Below are positions 41,544-51,392 of a DNA stretch of 64,000 nucleotides, in pieces; position 1 is the first letter of the stretch, and every line of letters starts with the position of its first letter. This DNA comes from Denitratisoma oestradiolicum (lineage in GTDB: Bacteria > Pseudomonadota > Gammaproteobacteria > Burkholderiales > Rhodocyclaceae), in NCBI RefSeq assembly GCF_902813185.1, contig NZ_LR778301.1, forward strand, positions 1,736,001-1,800,000. The letters are read 5' to 3'. The position numbers and the translations under genes are program-made. The notes beneath the pieces are model-generated. The model had not been told where the DNA came from. It saw only the letters and a program-made list of their open reading frames with translations, and ran no database searches.

Positions 41544-44216
41544 GTGATACATCGGCAATATGTGTTCGCCTTCGAGGAGGGCGATGGCAAGAACAAGATG
41601 CTGCTTGGCGGCAAGGGCGCCAATCTTTGCGAAATGACCCGGATCGGCTTGAATGTGCCGCCGGGCTTCGTCATCAGCACCGAGGCCTGCCTGGCCTACC
41701 TGGGCCACAACCGCCTGCCCGAGCACCTGATGGACGAGGTGCGGCGTCACATGGCGGCGGTGGAGAAAAAGACCGGCAAGGTCTTCGGCGACACCGAGAA
41801 TCCTTTGCTGGTATCGGTGCGCTCCGGTTCCGCCATGTCCATGCCGGGCATGATGGACACGATACTCAACCTGGGACTCAATGAGCGCACGCTTCAAGGC
41901 TTGATCCGGCTCACCGGCAACCCGCGTTTTGCCTACGATGCCTACCGCCGCTTCATCCAGCTTTACGGCAAGATCGCCCTCGGCGTTGCCGACGAGCATT
42001 TCGACAAGGCCATGGAGGCACTGAAGCAGCGAGTCGGTGCCGCCCAAGATGTAAATCTGACGGCGGAGCAATTGAAGGAACTGGCTGACCAGTTCGCCGC
42101 CATCGTCCAGCGGGAGACCGGCAGCCCCTTCCCCGAAGATCCTTACCAGCAGCTGGAGATCGCCATCGGCGCCGTGTTTCGCTCCTGGAACGGCAAGCGG
42201 GCGGTGGATTACCGGCGTCAGTTCAAGATCACCAAGGAGATGGCCAATGGCACGGCGGTGAATATCGTTGCCATGGTCTTCGGCAATATGGGCAACGACT
42301 CCGGCACCGGCGTGGGCTTTACCCGCAACCCGGGAACCGGCGAGAACATCACCTACGGCGAGTATCTGGTGAATGCCCAGGGCGAAGACGTGGTAGCCGG
42401 CATCCGCACCCCCAAGCCCATCGCCGAGATGGCCACGGAGATGCCCGAACTGCATCGGCAACTGATCGAACTGCGGGATCGGCTGGAGGCTCATTACCGG
42501 GAAGTACAGGATTTCGAATTCACCATCGAGCGGGGCACTCTCTACTGCCTGCAAACCCGCAACGGCAAGATGAACGCCCGGGCTACAGTGGTGACTTCGG
42601 TGGAAATGGCCAATAGCGGGCTATTGAGCCGGGATGAGGCGCTGCTGCGGGTGAACCCCCAGTTGCTGGAACAGCTGATGGTGCCCCAGCTGGCGCCCAC
42701 TGGCCACCATGAAGCCCTGGCCCAGGGCCTGCCAGCCTCCCCCGGGGCCGCATCGGGCAAGATCGTCTTCGATGCCGATACGGCCGAGGCCCGGGGCAAT
42801 GCCGGGGAACGGATCATCCTGGTTCGGGAAGAAACCAAGCCCGAGGACATCCATGGTTTTTTTGCCGCCCAGGGCATCCTCACCAGCCGGGGCGGCAAGA
42901 CCTCCCATGCGGCGGTGGTGGCCCGGGGCATGGGCAAGCCCTGTGTTTCCGGCTGCGCCGCCATCGTCATAGACCACCATGCCCGCCGGGCCTGTATTGG
43001 TGGCGTGGGACTGGCAGAGGGGGACGTGATCACCATCGACGGCAGTACCGGCAATGTCTATGCCGGCCAGATTCCGACCAAGGAACCGGAGTTCTTCCCT
43101 GAACTGACACGGTTGCTGACCTGGGCCGACGACGTGGCCCGGCTCAAGGTGCGGGCCAATGCGGACACGCCGGCCGCCGCCGCCAAAGCTCGCAAGTATG
43201 GCGCTCGTGGCATCGGCCTGACTCGCACCGAGCGGATGTTCAATGACTCCGACCGGATTCCCATCGTCCAGGAGATGATCCTGGCCGATACCCTGGTCAA
43301 GCGCCAGGCAGCCCTGGACCGGCTGCTGCCCATCCAGCGGGCCGATTTCCATGCCATCTTCCGCGAGATGTCCGGTCTGCCAGTGACGGTGCGGCTGCTG
43401 GACCCGCCCCTGCACGAATTCCTTCCCGGCGAGAAACAGCTTCAGTTCGACCTGGACCGCCTACGGGCAAGCGGGAACCCGGCTGAACTGGCCCGGCACG
43501 AAGCGATGCTGGAGCGGGTGCGACAACTGGCTGAAGTCAATCCAATGCTGGGCCATCGTGGTGTGCGCCTGGGCCTGACCAACCCTGAGATTTACAGTAT
43601 GCAGATCCGAGCCATTCTGGAGGCTGCCGCCGAATGCGTGAAGGAAGGGGTGCCCGTGGAACCGGAGATCATGGTGCCCCAGGTGGCAGCAGTAGAGGAG
43701 TTGGCCCGAGTGAAAAAACAGGTGGAGAAAATCCATCGGGAGGTGGAGGCAGCTACCGGCGTTACTGTGGATTATCACTTCGGCACCATGATGGAGGTGG
43801 TGCGGGCCTGCCTGCGAGCCGAGGACATGGCGAGCTTGGCTGAGTTCTTTTCCTTCGGCACCAATGACCTGACCCAGGCCACTTTCTCCTTTTCCCGGGA
43901 AGATGCGGAAAACAAGTTCCTGCCTTTTTACGTGGAGCAGGGCCTACTGCCAGAGAACCCATTCGAAGCCCTCGACATCAAGGGCGTCGGTCGTCTGATG
44001 ACCATGGCGGTGGAGTGGGGCAGGGCTGCCCGACCGGAACTCCAGGTGGGAATTTGCGGGGAACACGGCGGGCATCCTGAATCCATCGCCCTGTGCCATC
44101 GCATCGGTCTGGACTATGTCTCCTGTTCCACCCCTCGTGTACCCATCGCCCGTCTGGCCGCAGCTCAGATCCGGTTGAATGAAATCGCCACCGGCAGTCC
44201 TCGCAGCGATGCTTGA
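41544..44216 (+). CDS. ppdK: Pyruvate, phosphate dikinase
   Basis: 890 residues, typical length. The N-terminal ATP-grasp domain starts YVFAFEEGDGKNKMLLGGKGANL. The phosphohistidine domain SRGGKTSHAAVVARGMG carries His455, the same number as in the Clostridium symbiosum enzyme. The C-terminal PEP/pyruvate barrel has GICGEHGGHP with the catalytic cysteine near 838. It interconverts pyruvate + ATP + Pi and PEP + AMP + PPi. The start is GTG at 41544, supported by a perfect GGAGGT with six-base spacing; a TTG at 41520 has no such site. It converges on the MerR-cyclase gene with a 20-bp gap. No regulatory protein (PDRP) gene is nearby. Confidence 0.95.
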   Translation: MIHRQYVFAFEEGDGKNKMLLGGKGANLCEMTRIGLNVPPGFVISTEACLAYLGHNRLPEHLMDEVRRHMAAVEKKTGKVFGDTENPLLVSVRSGSAMSMPGMMDTILNLGLNERTLQGLIRLTGNPRFAYDAYRRFIQLYGKIALGVADEHFDKAMEALKQRVGAAQDVNLTAEQLKELADQFAAIVQRETGSPFPEDPYQQLEIAIGAVFRSWNGKRAVDYRRQFKITKEMANGTAVNIVAMVFGNMGNDSGTGVGFTRNPGTGENITYGEYLVNAQGEDVVAGIRTPKPIAEMATEMPELHRQLIELRDRLEAHYREVQDFEFTIERGTLYCLQTRNGKMNARATVVTSVEMANSGLLSRDEALLRVNPQLLEQLMVPQLAPTGHHEALAQGLPASPGAASGKIVFDADTAEARGNAGERIILVREETKPEDIHGFFAAQGILTSRGGKTSHAAVVARGMGKPCVSGCAAIVIDHHARRACIGGVGLAEGDVITIDGSTGNVYAGQIPTKEPEFFPELTRLLTWADDVARLKVRANADTPAAAAKARKYGARGIGLTRTERMFNDSDRIPIVQEMILADTLVKRQAALDRLLPIQRADFHAIFREMSGLPVTVRLLDPPLHEFLPGEKQLQFDLDRLRASGNPAELARHEAMLERVRQLAEVNPMLGHRGVRLGLTNPEIYSMQIRAILEAAAECVKEGVPVEPEIMVPQVAAVEELARVKKQVEKIHREVEAATGVTVDYHFGTMMEVVRACLRAEDMASLAEFFSFGTNDLTQATFSFSREDAENKFLPFYVEQGLLPENPFEALDIKGVGRLMTMAVEWGRAARPELQVGICGEHGGHPESIALCHRIGLDYVSCSTPRVPIARLAAAQIRLNEIATGSPRSDA

Positions 44217-44236
44217 GTCTGTGGTGCGGAGCATCC

Positions 44237-45727
44237 CTATAACGGAGTCTTGACGATCTCGGTGATGGCCAAGGTGGCAATGTCGTTGAGTTTATCGGCC
44301 CGCGTTCCATCCTGCTCCAGCAGAGAGGACACCATGCAGAAGCTGGCGGGCACGAACATGTCCCGGCCATCGGGTGACCGGCGCCGTACTCCGTAGCGGA
44401 TTTTCTGGCGATCGTCGCCTGAGAGCTTGCCGATCAGGCTCTTGGTGGCCCAGATGGCTCCGTGGCGAGCCAGATCGGAAATTCGTGCCGCCTGGTTGAT
44501 GGTGTCGCCGAGAACCACGAATTCGACGCTGGTGGATGTCTGGAAGGTACCCAGCCACTCCTGGCCCTCGGTGATGCCGATGTTCAGGTACAGCTCGTTT
44601 AGCCAGTTCTTGCGTAATTGCCAGGCCTTGCTGAGCTTCTGCATCTCATGGCTGATTTCTTGGGCGCAGGCGATGGAATTGGCCAGATAGTCGCTGTCGG
44701 GCTGGGGGAAGAAGTAATACACCAGTCCATCGCCCACGTGCTTGCCGCAACTGGCATGGTACTTACGAAAGATCGGTCCCATGGCGGTCCAGATCTCGTT
44801 AATGAGTTCGAAGTATTCCTCCGGGGGAAGTTCCGAGCATATCTTGACCGAGCTTTGCAGGTCGGCCACCAGTACCGCCAGGGGCGTCAGCACTGGCAGG
44901 CGGCGCTGGAGCAGGCCTCGGATCACCTCGTCGCGGCGGGCCAGCAAGTCCAGCAGGGAGTTGTGCTGTTCATGCAGCGAATGGTCCGGCACATAGGCGA
45001 TGAAAATTCCCTCCCGGAAGAAGGAGGCATAGGCCTTGTAATGCTGGTACATGCCCATCGCATCGGCCAGGCTTATTGAGGTCTCGGCCACGGGCCTGAC
45101 CGATATTTCGTTGACCTGTTTCAGGCGCTGCTGTAGCTGGTTGGACAGTTCAGCAGGAATGCCATGGCACAATTGTCCCAGTCCAGTGGGTGACAGCCGG
45201 CCCTTGGCCAGTCCCAGGTGGAAATCCAGCAGGTCCTGCCAGATGTCCCAGCAGTCCCGGGTGGACAGGAGGCGGAACAAGCCCCGTTCCTCGCTGGTGG
45301 CGGGCAGGGAGGACAGGCCGCCGAACAACTGGGTACGAGCATGCTCATTAAGCCAGGTCAGTTCGAAATTGGGGTTCAGCATGTAAGCCGGGTGGGGCAG
45401 GTCGTCCAGAGTGACCTTGATGCTTGATGAAGAGATGAGAGGATGTGCCTCGCCGATGCCTGCGCGGGATTCATTGAGGGTAATTCCGGACTTCAGTTGG
45501 GAGACGATATTGGCCATGCTGATCCCTTCCTGTTTCAGCTTCTGAATATGTCGCACACGCTCGACCGTGTTTTCGGGGAAAAACCCCAGTTGCCGCGGCC
45601 CCTTGGCCGCGCCAGGATTCATCACTACCGGCTTGGACACCAAACCCATGGCAATGTAGTTGTTCAGTGTCGCTCTTGAAATACCAGTTGAATCAAGTAT
45701 TTCCTTGCTTGAAAGCATATTGCCCAT
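44237..45727 (-). CDS. MerR-type HTH, PAS-like and class III nucleotide cyclase fusion protein
   Basis: 496 residues, no membrane segment. Residues 5-85 form a MerR-type winged helix (LSSKEILDSTGISRATLNNYIAMGLV with a second recognition region). Residues about 105-170 look PAS-like (LPHPAYMLNPNFELTWLN). A helical linker leads to a class III cyclase domain (about 280-460) with metal Asp289 (VADLQSS) and Asp333 (KHVGDG, with purine-binding Lys329) and transition-state Asn411 and Arg415 (GDTINQAAR). Glu402 replaces the usual Asp/Thr of adenylate cyclases. Catalysis looks possible. Fusing DNA binding directly to cyclic nucleotide synthesis is rare. A perfect palindrome upstream (45763-45774) may be its operator. 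Confidence 0.82.
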   Translation of the reverse strand: MGNMLSSKEILDSTGISRATLNNYIAMGLVSKPVVMNPGAAKGPRQLGFFPENTVERVRHIQKLKQEGISMANIVSQLKSGITLNESRAGIGEAHPLISSSSIKVTLDDLPHPAYMLNPNFELTWLNEHARTQLFGGLSSLPATSEERGLFRLLSTRDCWDIWQDLLDFHLGLAKGRLSPTGLGQLCHGIPAELSNQLQQRLKQVNEISVRPVAETSISLADAMGMYQHYKAYASFFREGIFIAYVPDHSLHEQHNSLLDLLARRDEVIRGLLQRRLPVLTPLAVLVADLQSSVKICSELPPEEYFELINEIWTAMGPIFRKYHASCGKHVGDGLVYYFFPQPDSDYLANSIACAQEISHEMQKLSKAWQLRKNWLNELYLNIGITEGQEWLGTFQTSTSVEFVVLGDTINQAARISDLARHGAIWATKSLIGKLSGDDRQKIRYGVRRRSPDGRDMFVPASFCMVSSLLEQDGTRADKLNDIATLAITEIVKTPL

Positions 45728-45762
45728 CCTGTATTCCGGTTCGGGAGACGGGAGTCTACTTG

Positions 45763-45774
45763 AACTGTACAGTT
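45763..45774. promoter_or_regulatory. Perfect 12-bp palindrome upstream of the MerR-cyclase, candidate operator
   Basis: AACTGTACAGTT lies 36 bp before the cyclase start codon, in the 176-bp gap shared with divergent tadA. It suits binding by a dimeric MerR-type protein and so possible autoregulation. Inference only. Confidence 0.45.
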
Positions 45775-45879
45775 AATACTTGATCTGTTCAGGCTATTTG
45801 TCAAGGACTATTTGGGCCATGTCATAATGTTCAGAGATTTTTGCGACAGTCATCCCGGGACTGGATTGGGAAGGCTTGA

Positions 45880-47180
<1,301 letters not shown>

Positions 47181-47184
47181 TTCA

Positions 47185-48723
47185 TCACTCCACCGCTGGC
47201 GGCGGGGTTCCCGGACTGCCGAAGGGGGGCCGGGCCAGCCATACCATCAGGATCAGGCCCAGGAAAATGCAGCCCGCCACCCAGAAGGTATCGTTGGCGG
47301 CCATGGTGAAGGCTTCGCGGCTGAGCAGTCGGTCCACCTGGAGCAGGCTTTGCTGGGCTGACAGTCCCAGGGATTCCATGGTTTCCAAGCCTTGGGCCGC
47401 ATAGGGATTGGCCTGATGCACGGTTTCCGCCAGACGCTGATGGTGAAAACTGGCCCGGTGGTCCCAGAGCGTTACCGCCAGGGAAGTGCCGAAGCTTCCA
47501 GCCAGAACCCGGAGGAAATTCGCCAGCCCCATGGCATTGGGCATGTGGCTGGGGCTGATACGCGAGACAAGAATCACCATCATGGGGGTGAAGAAACCCA
47601 CCATTCCCAGGCCCTGTATCAGTCGGGGCAGGGTGATGGAGGCCAGATCCACGTTGTTGGCAAAATAACTCTGCCACCAGAAGGTTATGGTGAAAATCAG
47701 GAAACCCAGGGTCACGACCAGCCGCAAATTTAACTTGTCCAGGTGCTTGCCCAGAACAGGGGTCAGCAACACGGGCAGTATGCCGATGGGTGCCGTGACG
47801 ATTCCGGCCCAGGTGGACGTATAGCCCATGTTGGTCTGAAGCCAGAGAGGAAGCACCACGACGCCGCCGAGGAAGGTCATGTAACCCAGGCTGATCACCA
47901 CCGCAGCGACCAGGAAGTTGCGTTCTCCCAAGAGGCTCAGATCCACCACGGGATGGTGGTCGGTCAGTTCCCAGACGACCAGGGCGCTGAGGGTGATGAC
48001 GGCCACTATCGCCAGGATCATGATCAGATTGGAGCTGAACCAGTCCAGTTCATGCCCCTTGTCGAGCAGGATTTGCAGGCTGCCGACCCCCAGGATCAGC
48101 AGGGCCAGGCCGACGGTATCGATGGGCATCCGGGCGGTCTGGCTTTCCCGATGCCGGAGAATCGGCCAGCAGACGGCGATGCAGATCAGGCCCACGGGCA
48201 GGTTGATATAAAAGATCCAGGACCAGGACAGGTGTTCCGTGATCCATCCTCCCAGGAGAGGGCCGACGATGGGGGCCACGGCGATCACCATCATGGAAAT
48301 CGCCATCGCCAGGCCCCGTTTCTGGGGCGGGTAACAGGACATCAGCAGGCTTTGAGCCAGAGGAAACATCGGTCCGGCAGCGGCCCCTTGCAGAATGCGG
48401 GCGAAGATCAGGAACTCCAGGGAATGGGCAAAGCCGCAGAGCCAGGAGGACAGGACGAAGCCCAGGGTGGCCAGGACGAACATGCGCACTTCGCCGAAGC
48501 GTCTGGCCAGCCAACCGGTCAGGGGCAGGGCGATGGCATTGGCGACGCCGAAGGATGTAATGACCCAGGTGCCCTGGGACGGGCTGACGCCCAGGTCGCC
48601 GGCTATGGTGGGGACGGAAACGTTGGCGATGGTGGCGTCCAGCACCTGCATGAAGGCGCCCAGGGACACGAAGATCGTGACCAGGATCAGGGGAATGCCG
48701 CTGAGGGGAGGACGTTCTTCCAT
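47185..48723 (-). CDS. DHA2-family multidrug efflux MFS transporter (EmrB-like)
   Basis: 512 residues, 14 predicted membrane helices. DHA2 signatures are present: LDATIANVSVPTIAGDLGVSPSQGTWVITS, the motif A stretch GWLARRFGEVR, and motif C GPLLGGWI. It probably exports hydrophobic drugs by proton antiport. No EmrA-type membrane-fusion partner gene is adjacent. It is an inner-membrane protein. Confidence 0.88.
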   Translation of the reverse strand: MEERPPLSGIPLILVTIFVSLGAFMQVLDATIANVSVPTIAGDLGVSPSQGTWVITSFGVANAIALPLTGWLARRFGEVRMFVLATLGFVLSSWLCGFAHSLEFLIFARILQGAAAGPMFPLAQSLLMSCYPPQKRGLAMAISMMVIAVAPIVGPLLGGWITEHLSWSWIFYINLPVGLICIAVCWPILRHRESQTARMPIDTVGLALLILGVGSLQILLDKGHELDWFSSNLIMILAIVAVITLSALVVWELTDHHPVVDLSLLGERNFLVAAVVISLGYMTFLGGVVVLPLWLQTNMGYTSTWAGIVTAPIGILPVLLTPVLGKHLDKLNLRLVVTLGFLIFTITFWWQSYFANNVDLASITLPRLIQGLGMVGFFTPMMVILVSRISPSHMPNAMGLANFLRVLAGSFGTSLAVTLWDHRASFHHQRLAETVHQANPYAAQGLETMESLGLSAQQSLLQVDRLLSREAFTMAANDTFWVAGCIFLGLILMVWLARPPFGSPGTPPPAVE

Positions 48724-48772
48724 CGGAGATGCTATGAGACAGTGCGGAAGGGAAGGATACGCGCCGGATATG

Positions 48773-48797
48773 AAAAAGGGCGGCTGAAGCCGCCCTT
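48773..48797 (-). terminator. Rho-independent terminator for efp
   Basis: On the minus strand AAGGGCGGC, loop TTCA, GCCGCCCTT followed by a run of T. It begins 23 bases after the efp stop. Confidence 0.8.
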
Positions 48798-48819
48798 CGC
48801 TGTGCGCCGTCGATGGGGA

Positions 48820-49377
48820 TTACTTGACCCGGTTGCGGTATTCGTCGGTGCGGGTGTCGATTTCGATCTTGTCGCCGATATCGACGAACAGGGGCACGGG
48901 CAATTCGAAGCCGGAGGCCAGCTTGGCGGGCTTCATGACCTTGCCGGAAGTGTCGCCCTTGACGGCCGGCTCGGTGTACGTGACCTCACGGACCACGGTG
49001 GTGGGCAGTTCCACGGAGATGGCCTTGCCGTCGTAGAACACCACTTCACAGGCCAGTCCGTCCTCCAGATACTTGAGGGCGTCGGTCATGTTGTCGCCTT
49101 CCACCTCGTACTGGTTGTAGTCAGCGTCCATGAAGACGTAGAGGGGATCGGCGAAGTAGGAATAGGTCACTTCCTTGCGATCCAGCTGGACCAGCTCGAA
49201 TTTGTCGTCCGCCTTATACACCGTCTCCGAATTGGCGCCGGTGAGCAGGTTCTTGAACTTCATCTTGACGACCGCTGCATTGCGGCCGGACTTGTTGTAT
49301 TCGGCCTTCTGGACAACGAGGGGGTCGCTGCCCACCATGATGACGTTGCCGGCGCGGAGTTCCTGAGCGGTTTTCAT
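48820..49377 (-). CDS. efp: Elongation factor P (arginine-32 type)
   Basis: 185 residues, three-domain EF-P. The loop tip reads [13 protein letters not shown], placing Arg32 where E. coli has the modified Lys34. This is the form that EarP glycosylates with rhamnose, and earP lies directly upstream (38 bp). Modified EF-P rescues ribosomes stalled on polyproline. The C-terminus [14 protein letters not shown] is typical. It has a good downstream terminator. Confidence 0.95.
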   Translation of the reverse strand: MKTAQELRAGNVIMVGSDPLVVQKAEYNKSGRNAAVVKMKFKNLLTGANSETVYKADDKFELVQLDRKEVTYSYFADPLYVFMDADYNQYEVEGDNMTDALKYLEDGLACEVVFYDGKAISVELPTTVVREVTYTEPAVKGDTSGKVMKPAKLASGFELPVPLFVDIGDKIEIDTRTDEYRNRVK

Positions 49378-49415
49378 GACGTTAAGCCTTGGGCTGGAAA
49401 CAAAAGCCCGAGATT

Positions 49416-50546
49416 TTACATTGATTTCATTACGAAAGACAGCAGATTACCCACTAGGTCGCCGTTATTTTGCAGTTGTCGTGCCCAGGTCTGTCCATGG
49501 ACATGGAGGGTGGGCAGGGCAGCGCGAAAATCGGGCCAGGCCGCTCCTGCATCCTCGCCCTGCTCCCATGCCCACCAGAAGCGTTGCAGTGCCATTGCCC
49601 AGGCTTCAGTCTGGTGCCCAGCCAGATAGCGATCGAGAAAGGCTGCCAGCTTTACCTGATGATGCTTATCCGCCTGAGGGTAAATGTGCCAGACAAAAGG
49701 TTTCTCGGCCCATTGGGCGCGGACGAAGGAGTCCTCGCCGCGGACGAAATTCAGATCGCACAGCCAGAGTAACTTGTCATAGTCAGGCTGGGGCAGGAAG
49801 GGCACGACTTCCACCACCAGTTGTCCTTGTTTGAAACAGGCGCCGGGAGCCGCATCGCCGATGTCGAAAAAACGCCGGACTTGGGGCAGCAGGCGACTTT
49901 CCGGTACCAGTAAATGGATCGGGAGAGGATGGGCGGTCCAGGCGGCCAGGAGGGAGTCCAGGGCCGGGTTTTCATAGCCGAAGAGGGACACCACCAAGGC
50001 GTCCGCCACCGGGTCGGCCAGACCCAGACCTGCCCGGCAGGCAGCGGGGTCGAAAACCGCCCGCCGGGCCGTGTAGTCCTGTTCCCGTAGCAGGCCGCCA
50101 GTGCCGGAAACAAAGCCGGGGAAGAAAAAATGCTTGGTCAGGGGCAGGCGGGGGTGGGGCGAGGCGAGGCCATGGCAACCGGCCACCCAGTCCTCGGCCG
50201 ACAGATATTCCAGGTTGATCCAGACGGGCGCCACCGGGCGACGGGCCATGGCTTCCAGATAGGCTGCCGGCAGTTCACAGGCGAAGGCCTCTATCACTAC
50301 ATCGGCTACGTCTTCGCAATGTCGTGGCGCATCGGTCCAGTGCACAATCGTGACCCCGTCCGCCATCTGCCGGTCCCTTGCCGGATCGATGCCGGGGCGG
50401 AGCCGGGGGAAGGGCGCCAGATCGTCCACCCACAGATGCACCGACAACCCATGTTCCATTGCCAGCTGGCGCGCCAGGCGCCAGCAGACGCCAATATCGC
50501 CAAAGTTGTCGATGACCCGGCAGAAAATGTCCCAGCGCTTTTTCAT
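49416..50546 (-). CDS. earP: Protein-arginine rhamnosyltransferase for EF-P
   Basis: 376 residues, DUF2331 (EarP) family. It begins [25 protein letters not shown] with the conserved N-terminal Asp of this GT-B inverting enzyme, and has [31 protein letters not shown] near the C-terminal nucleotide-sugar site. It transfers rhamnose from dTDP-rhamnose to Arg32 of EF-P. It is directly followed by efp, forming a natural enzyme-substrate pair. Confidence 0.95.
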   Translation of the reverse strand: MKKRWDIFCRVIDNFGDIGVCWRLARQLAMEHGLSVHLWVDDLAPFPRLRPGIDPARDRQMADGVTIVHWTDAPRHCEDVADVVIEAFACELPAAYLEAMARRPVAPVWINLEYLSAEDWVAGCHGLASPHPRLPLTKHFFFPGFVSGTGGLLREQDYTARRAVFDPAACRAGLGLADPVADALVVSLFGYENPALDSLLAAWTAHPLPIHLLVPESRLLPQVRRFFDIGDAAPGACFKQGQLVVEVVPFLPQPDYDKLLWLCDLNFVRGEDSFVRAQWAEKPFVWHIYPQADKHHQVKLAAFLDRYLAGHQTEAWAMALQRFWWAWEQGEDAGAAWPDFRAALPTLHVHGQTWARQLQNNGDLVGNLLSFVMKSM

Positions 50547-50640
50547 GGGCCGGTATCATAAGTCGGCCGAGCCGGAATCCTCCAGGAAGCTTCGATGAGT
50601 GGCGGTACCGATTGGCCGAAAAGGCGCAAAAAAGGCCCTC

Positions 50641-50693
50641 CCTCTCCCCCTTCGACGGGCTCAGGACAGGCCAAGCTCCCCCTCGCGGGGGAG
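50641..50693. repeat. Composite GC-rich palindromic repeat between earP and udgB
   Basis: A CCTCTCCCCC stretch, a cttcgacgggctcagg core (50651-50666), then a perfect inverted repeat CTCCCCC-TCGC-GGGGGAG (50676-50693). It combines the REP-like core seen near 12230 with the pyrimidine/purine palindrome type seen at 22742, 31733 and 33062. Confidence 0.65.
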
Positions 50694-50762
50694 GTGATTG
50701 ATTTGCTCGCTGCGCTCGAGCTTTTTCCCTCTCGTTCCAATGGGGTGTTTCACGGTAACGCA

Positions 50763-51392
50763 ATGAGTTCACTGCTGACCTGCACCGACTGTCCGCGCCT
50801 GGCCGATTTCCTGGTCCAGGTGAAATCCGGCAACCCCGGCTACCACTGCAAGCCCGTCGTACCCTTTGGCGATGATCGGGCGCGTCTGCTGATCGTCGGC
50901 CTCGCTCCCGGCATGCATGGCGCCAATCGCACGGGCCGGCCCTTCACCGGCGACTATGCCGGCATCCTGCTCTACGATACCTTGCATCGCTTCGGCTTCG
51001 GCTCGGCGCCGGTGTCGCTGGCGGCCGACGACGGCCTGATCCTGACGGATTGCCGCATCACCAATGCGGTGAAATGCCTGCCACCGGAAAACAAGCCCGA
51101 GCCTGCGGAAATACGGACCTGCAACACCTATCTGGCGGACGAACTGCGGGCTTCGCCCCAGGTGAAGGTGATCCTGGCCCTGGGCCTGGTGGCCCACAAG
51201 GCGGTGCTGATGGCCCTGGGCCTGAAGCAGAGCGCCCGAACTTTTGGCCATGGCGCCCGCCATGAGCTGCCCGATGGCCGGGTGCTGATCGACAGCTATC
51301 ATTGCAGCCGCTACAACACCAACACCGGCCGCCTCACCGAGGCGAGCTTCCACGATGTGTTCCGCCTTGTCCGTGTCGAACTCGACGCCTGA
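50763..51392 (+). CDS. Type-5 uracil-DNA glycosylase (UdgB-like)
   Basis: 209 residues. Motif GLAPGMHGANRTGRPFTGD matches the family 5 active-site loop, and the N-terminal CTDCPRL is part of the Fe-S ligation. The late motif SYHCSRYNTNTGRLTE corresponds to the family's HPS loop with Cys in place of Pro. It removes uracil, hypoxanthine or related bases from DNA. ATG 50763 starts the conserved region. Its end overlaps uvrC by 38 bp, so the two repair genes are coupled. Confidence 0.87.
   Translation: MSSLLTCTDCPRLADFLVQVKSGNPGYHCKPVVPFGDDRARLLIVGLAPGMHGANRTGRPFTGDYAGILLYDTLHRFGFGSAPVSLAADDGLILTDCRITNAVKCLPPENKPEPAEIRTCNTYLADELRASPQVKVILALGLVAHKAVLMALGLKQSARTFGHGARHELPDGRVLIDSYHCSRYNTNTGRLTEASFHDVFRLVRVELDA

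Noticed and set aside
47743..49629. 628-codon plus-strand frame across the DHA2, efp and earP genes
   Set aside because: Antisense to three supported genes; no motif.
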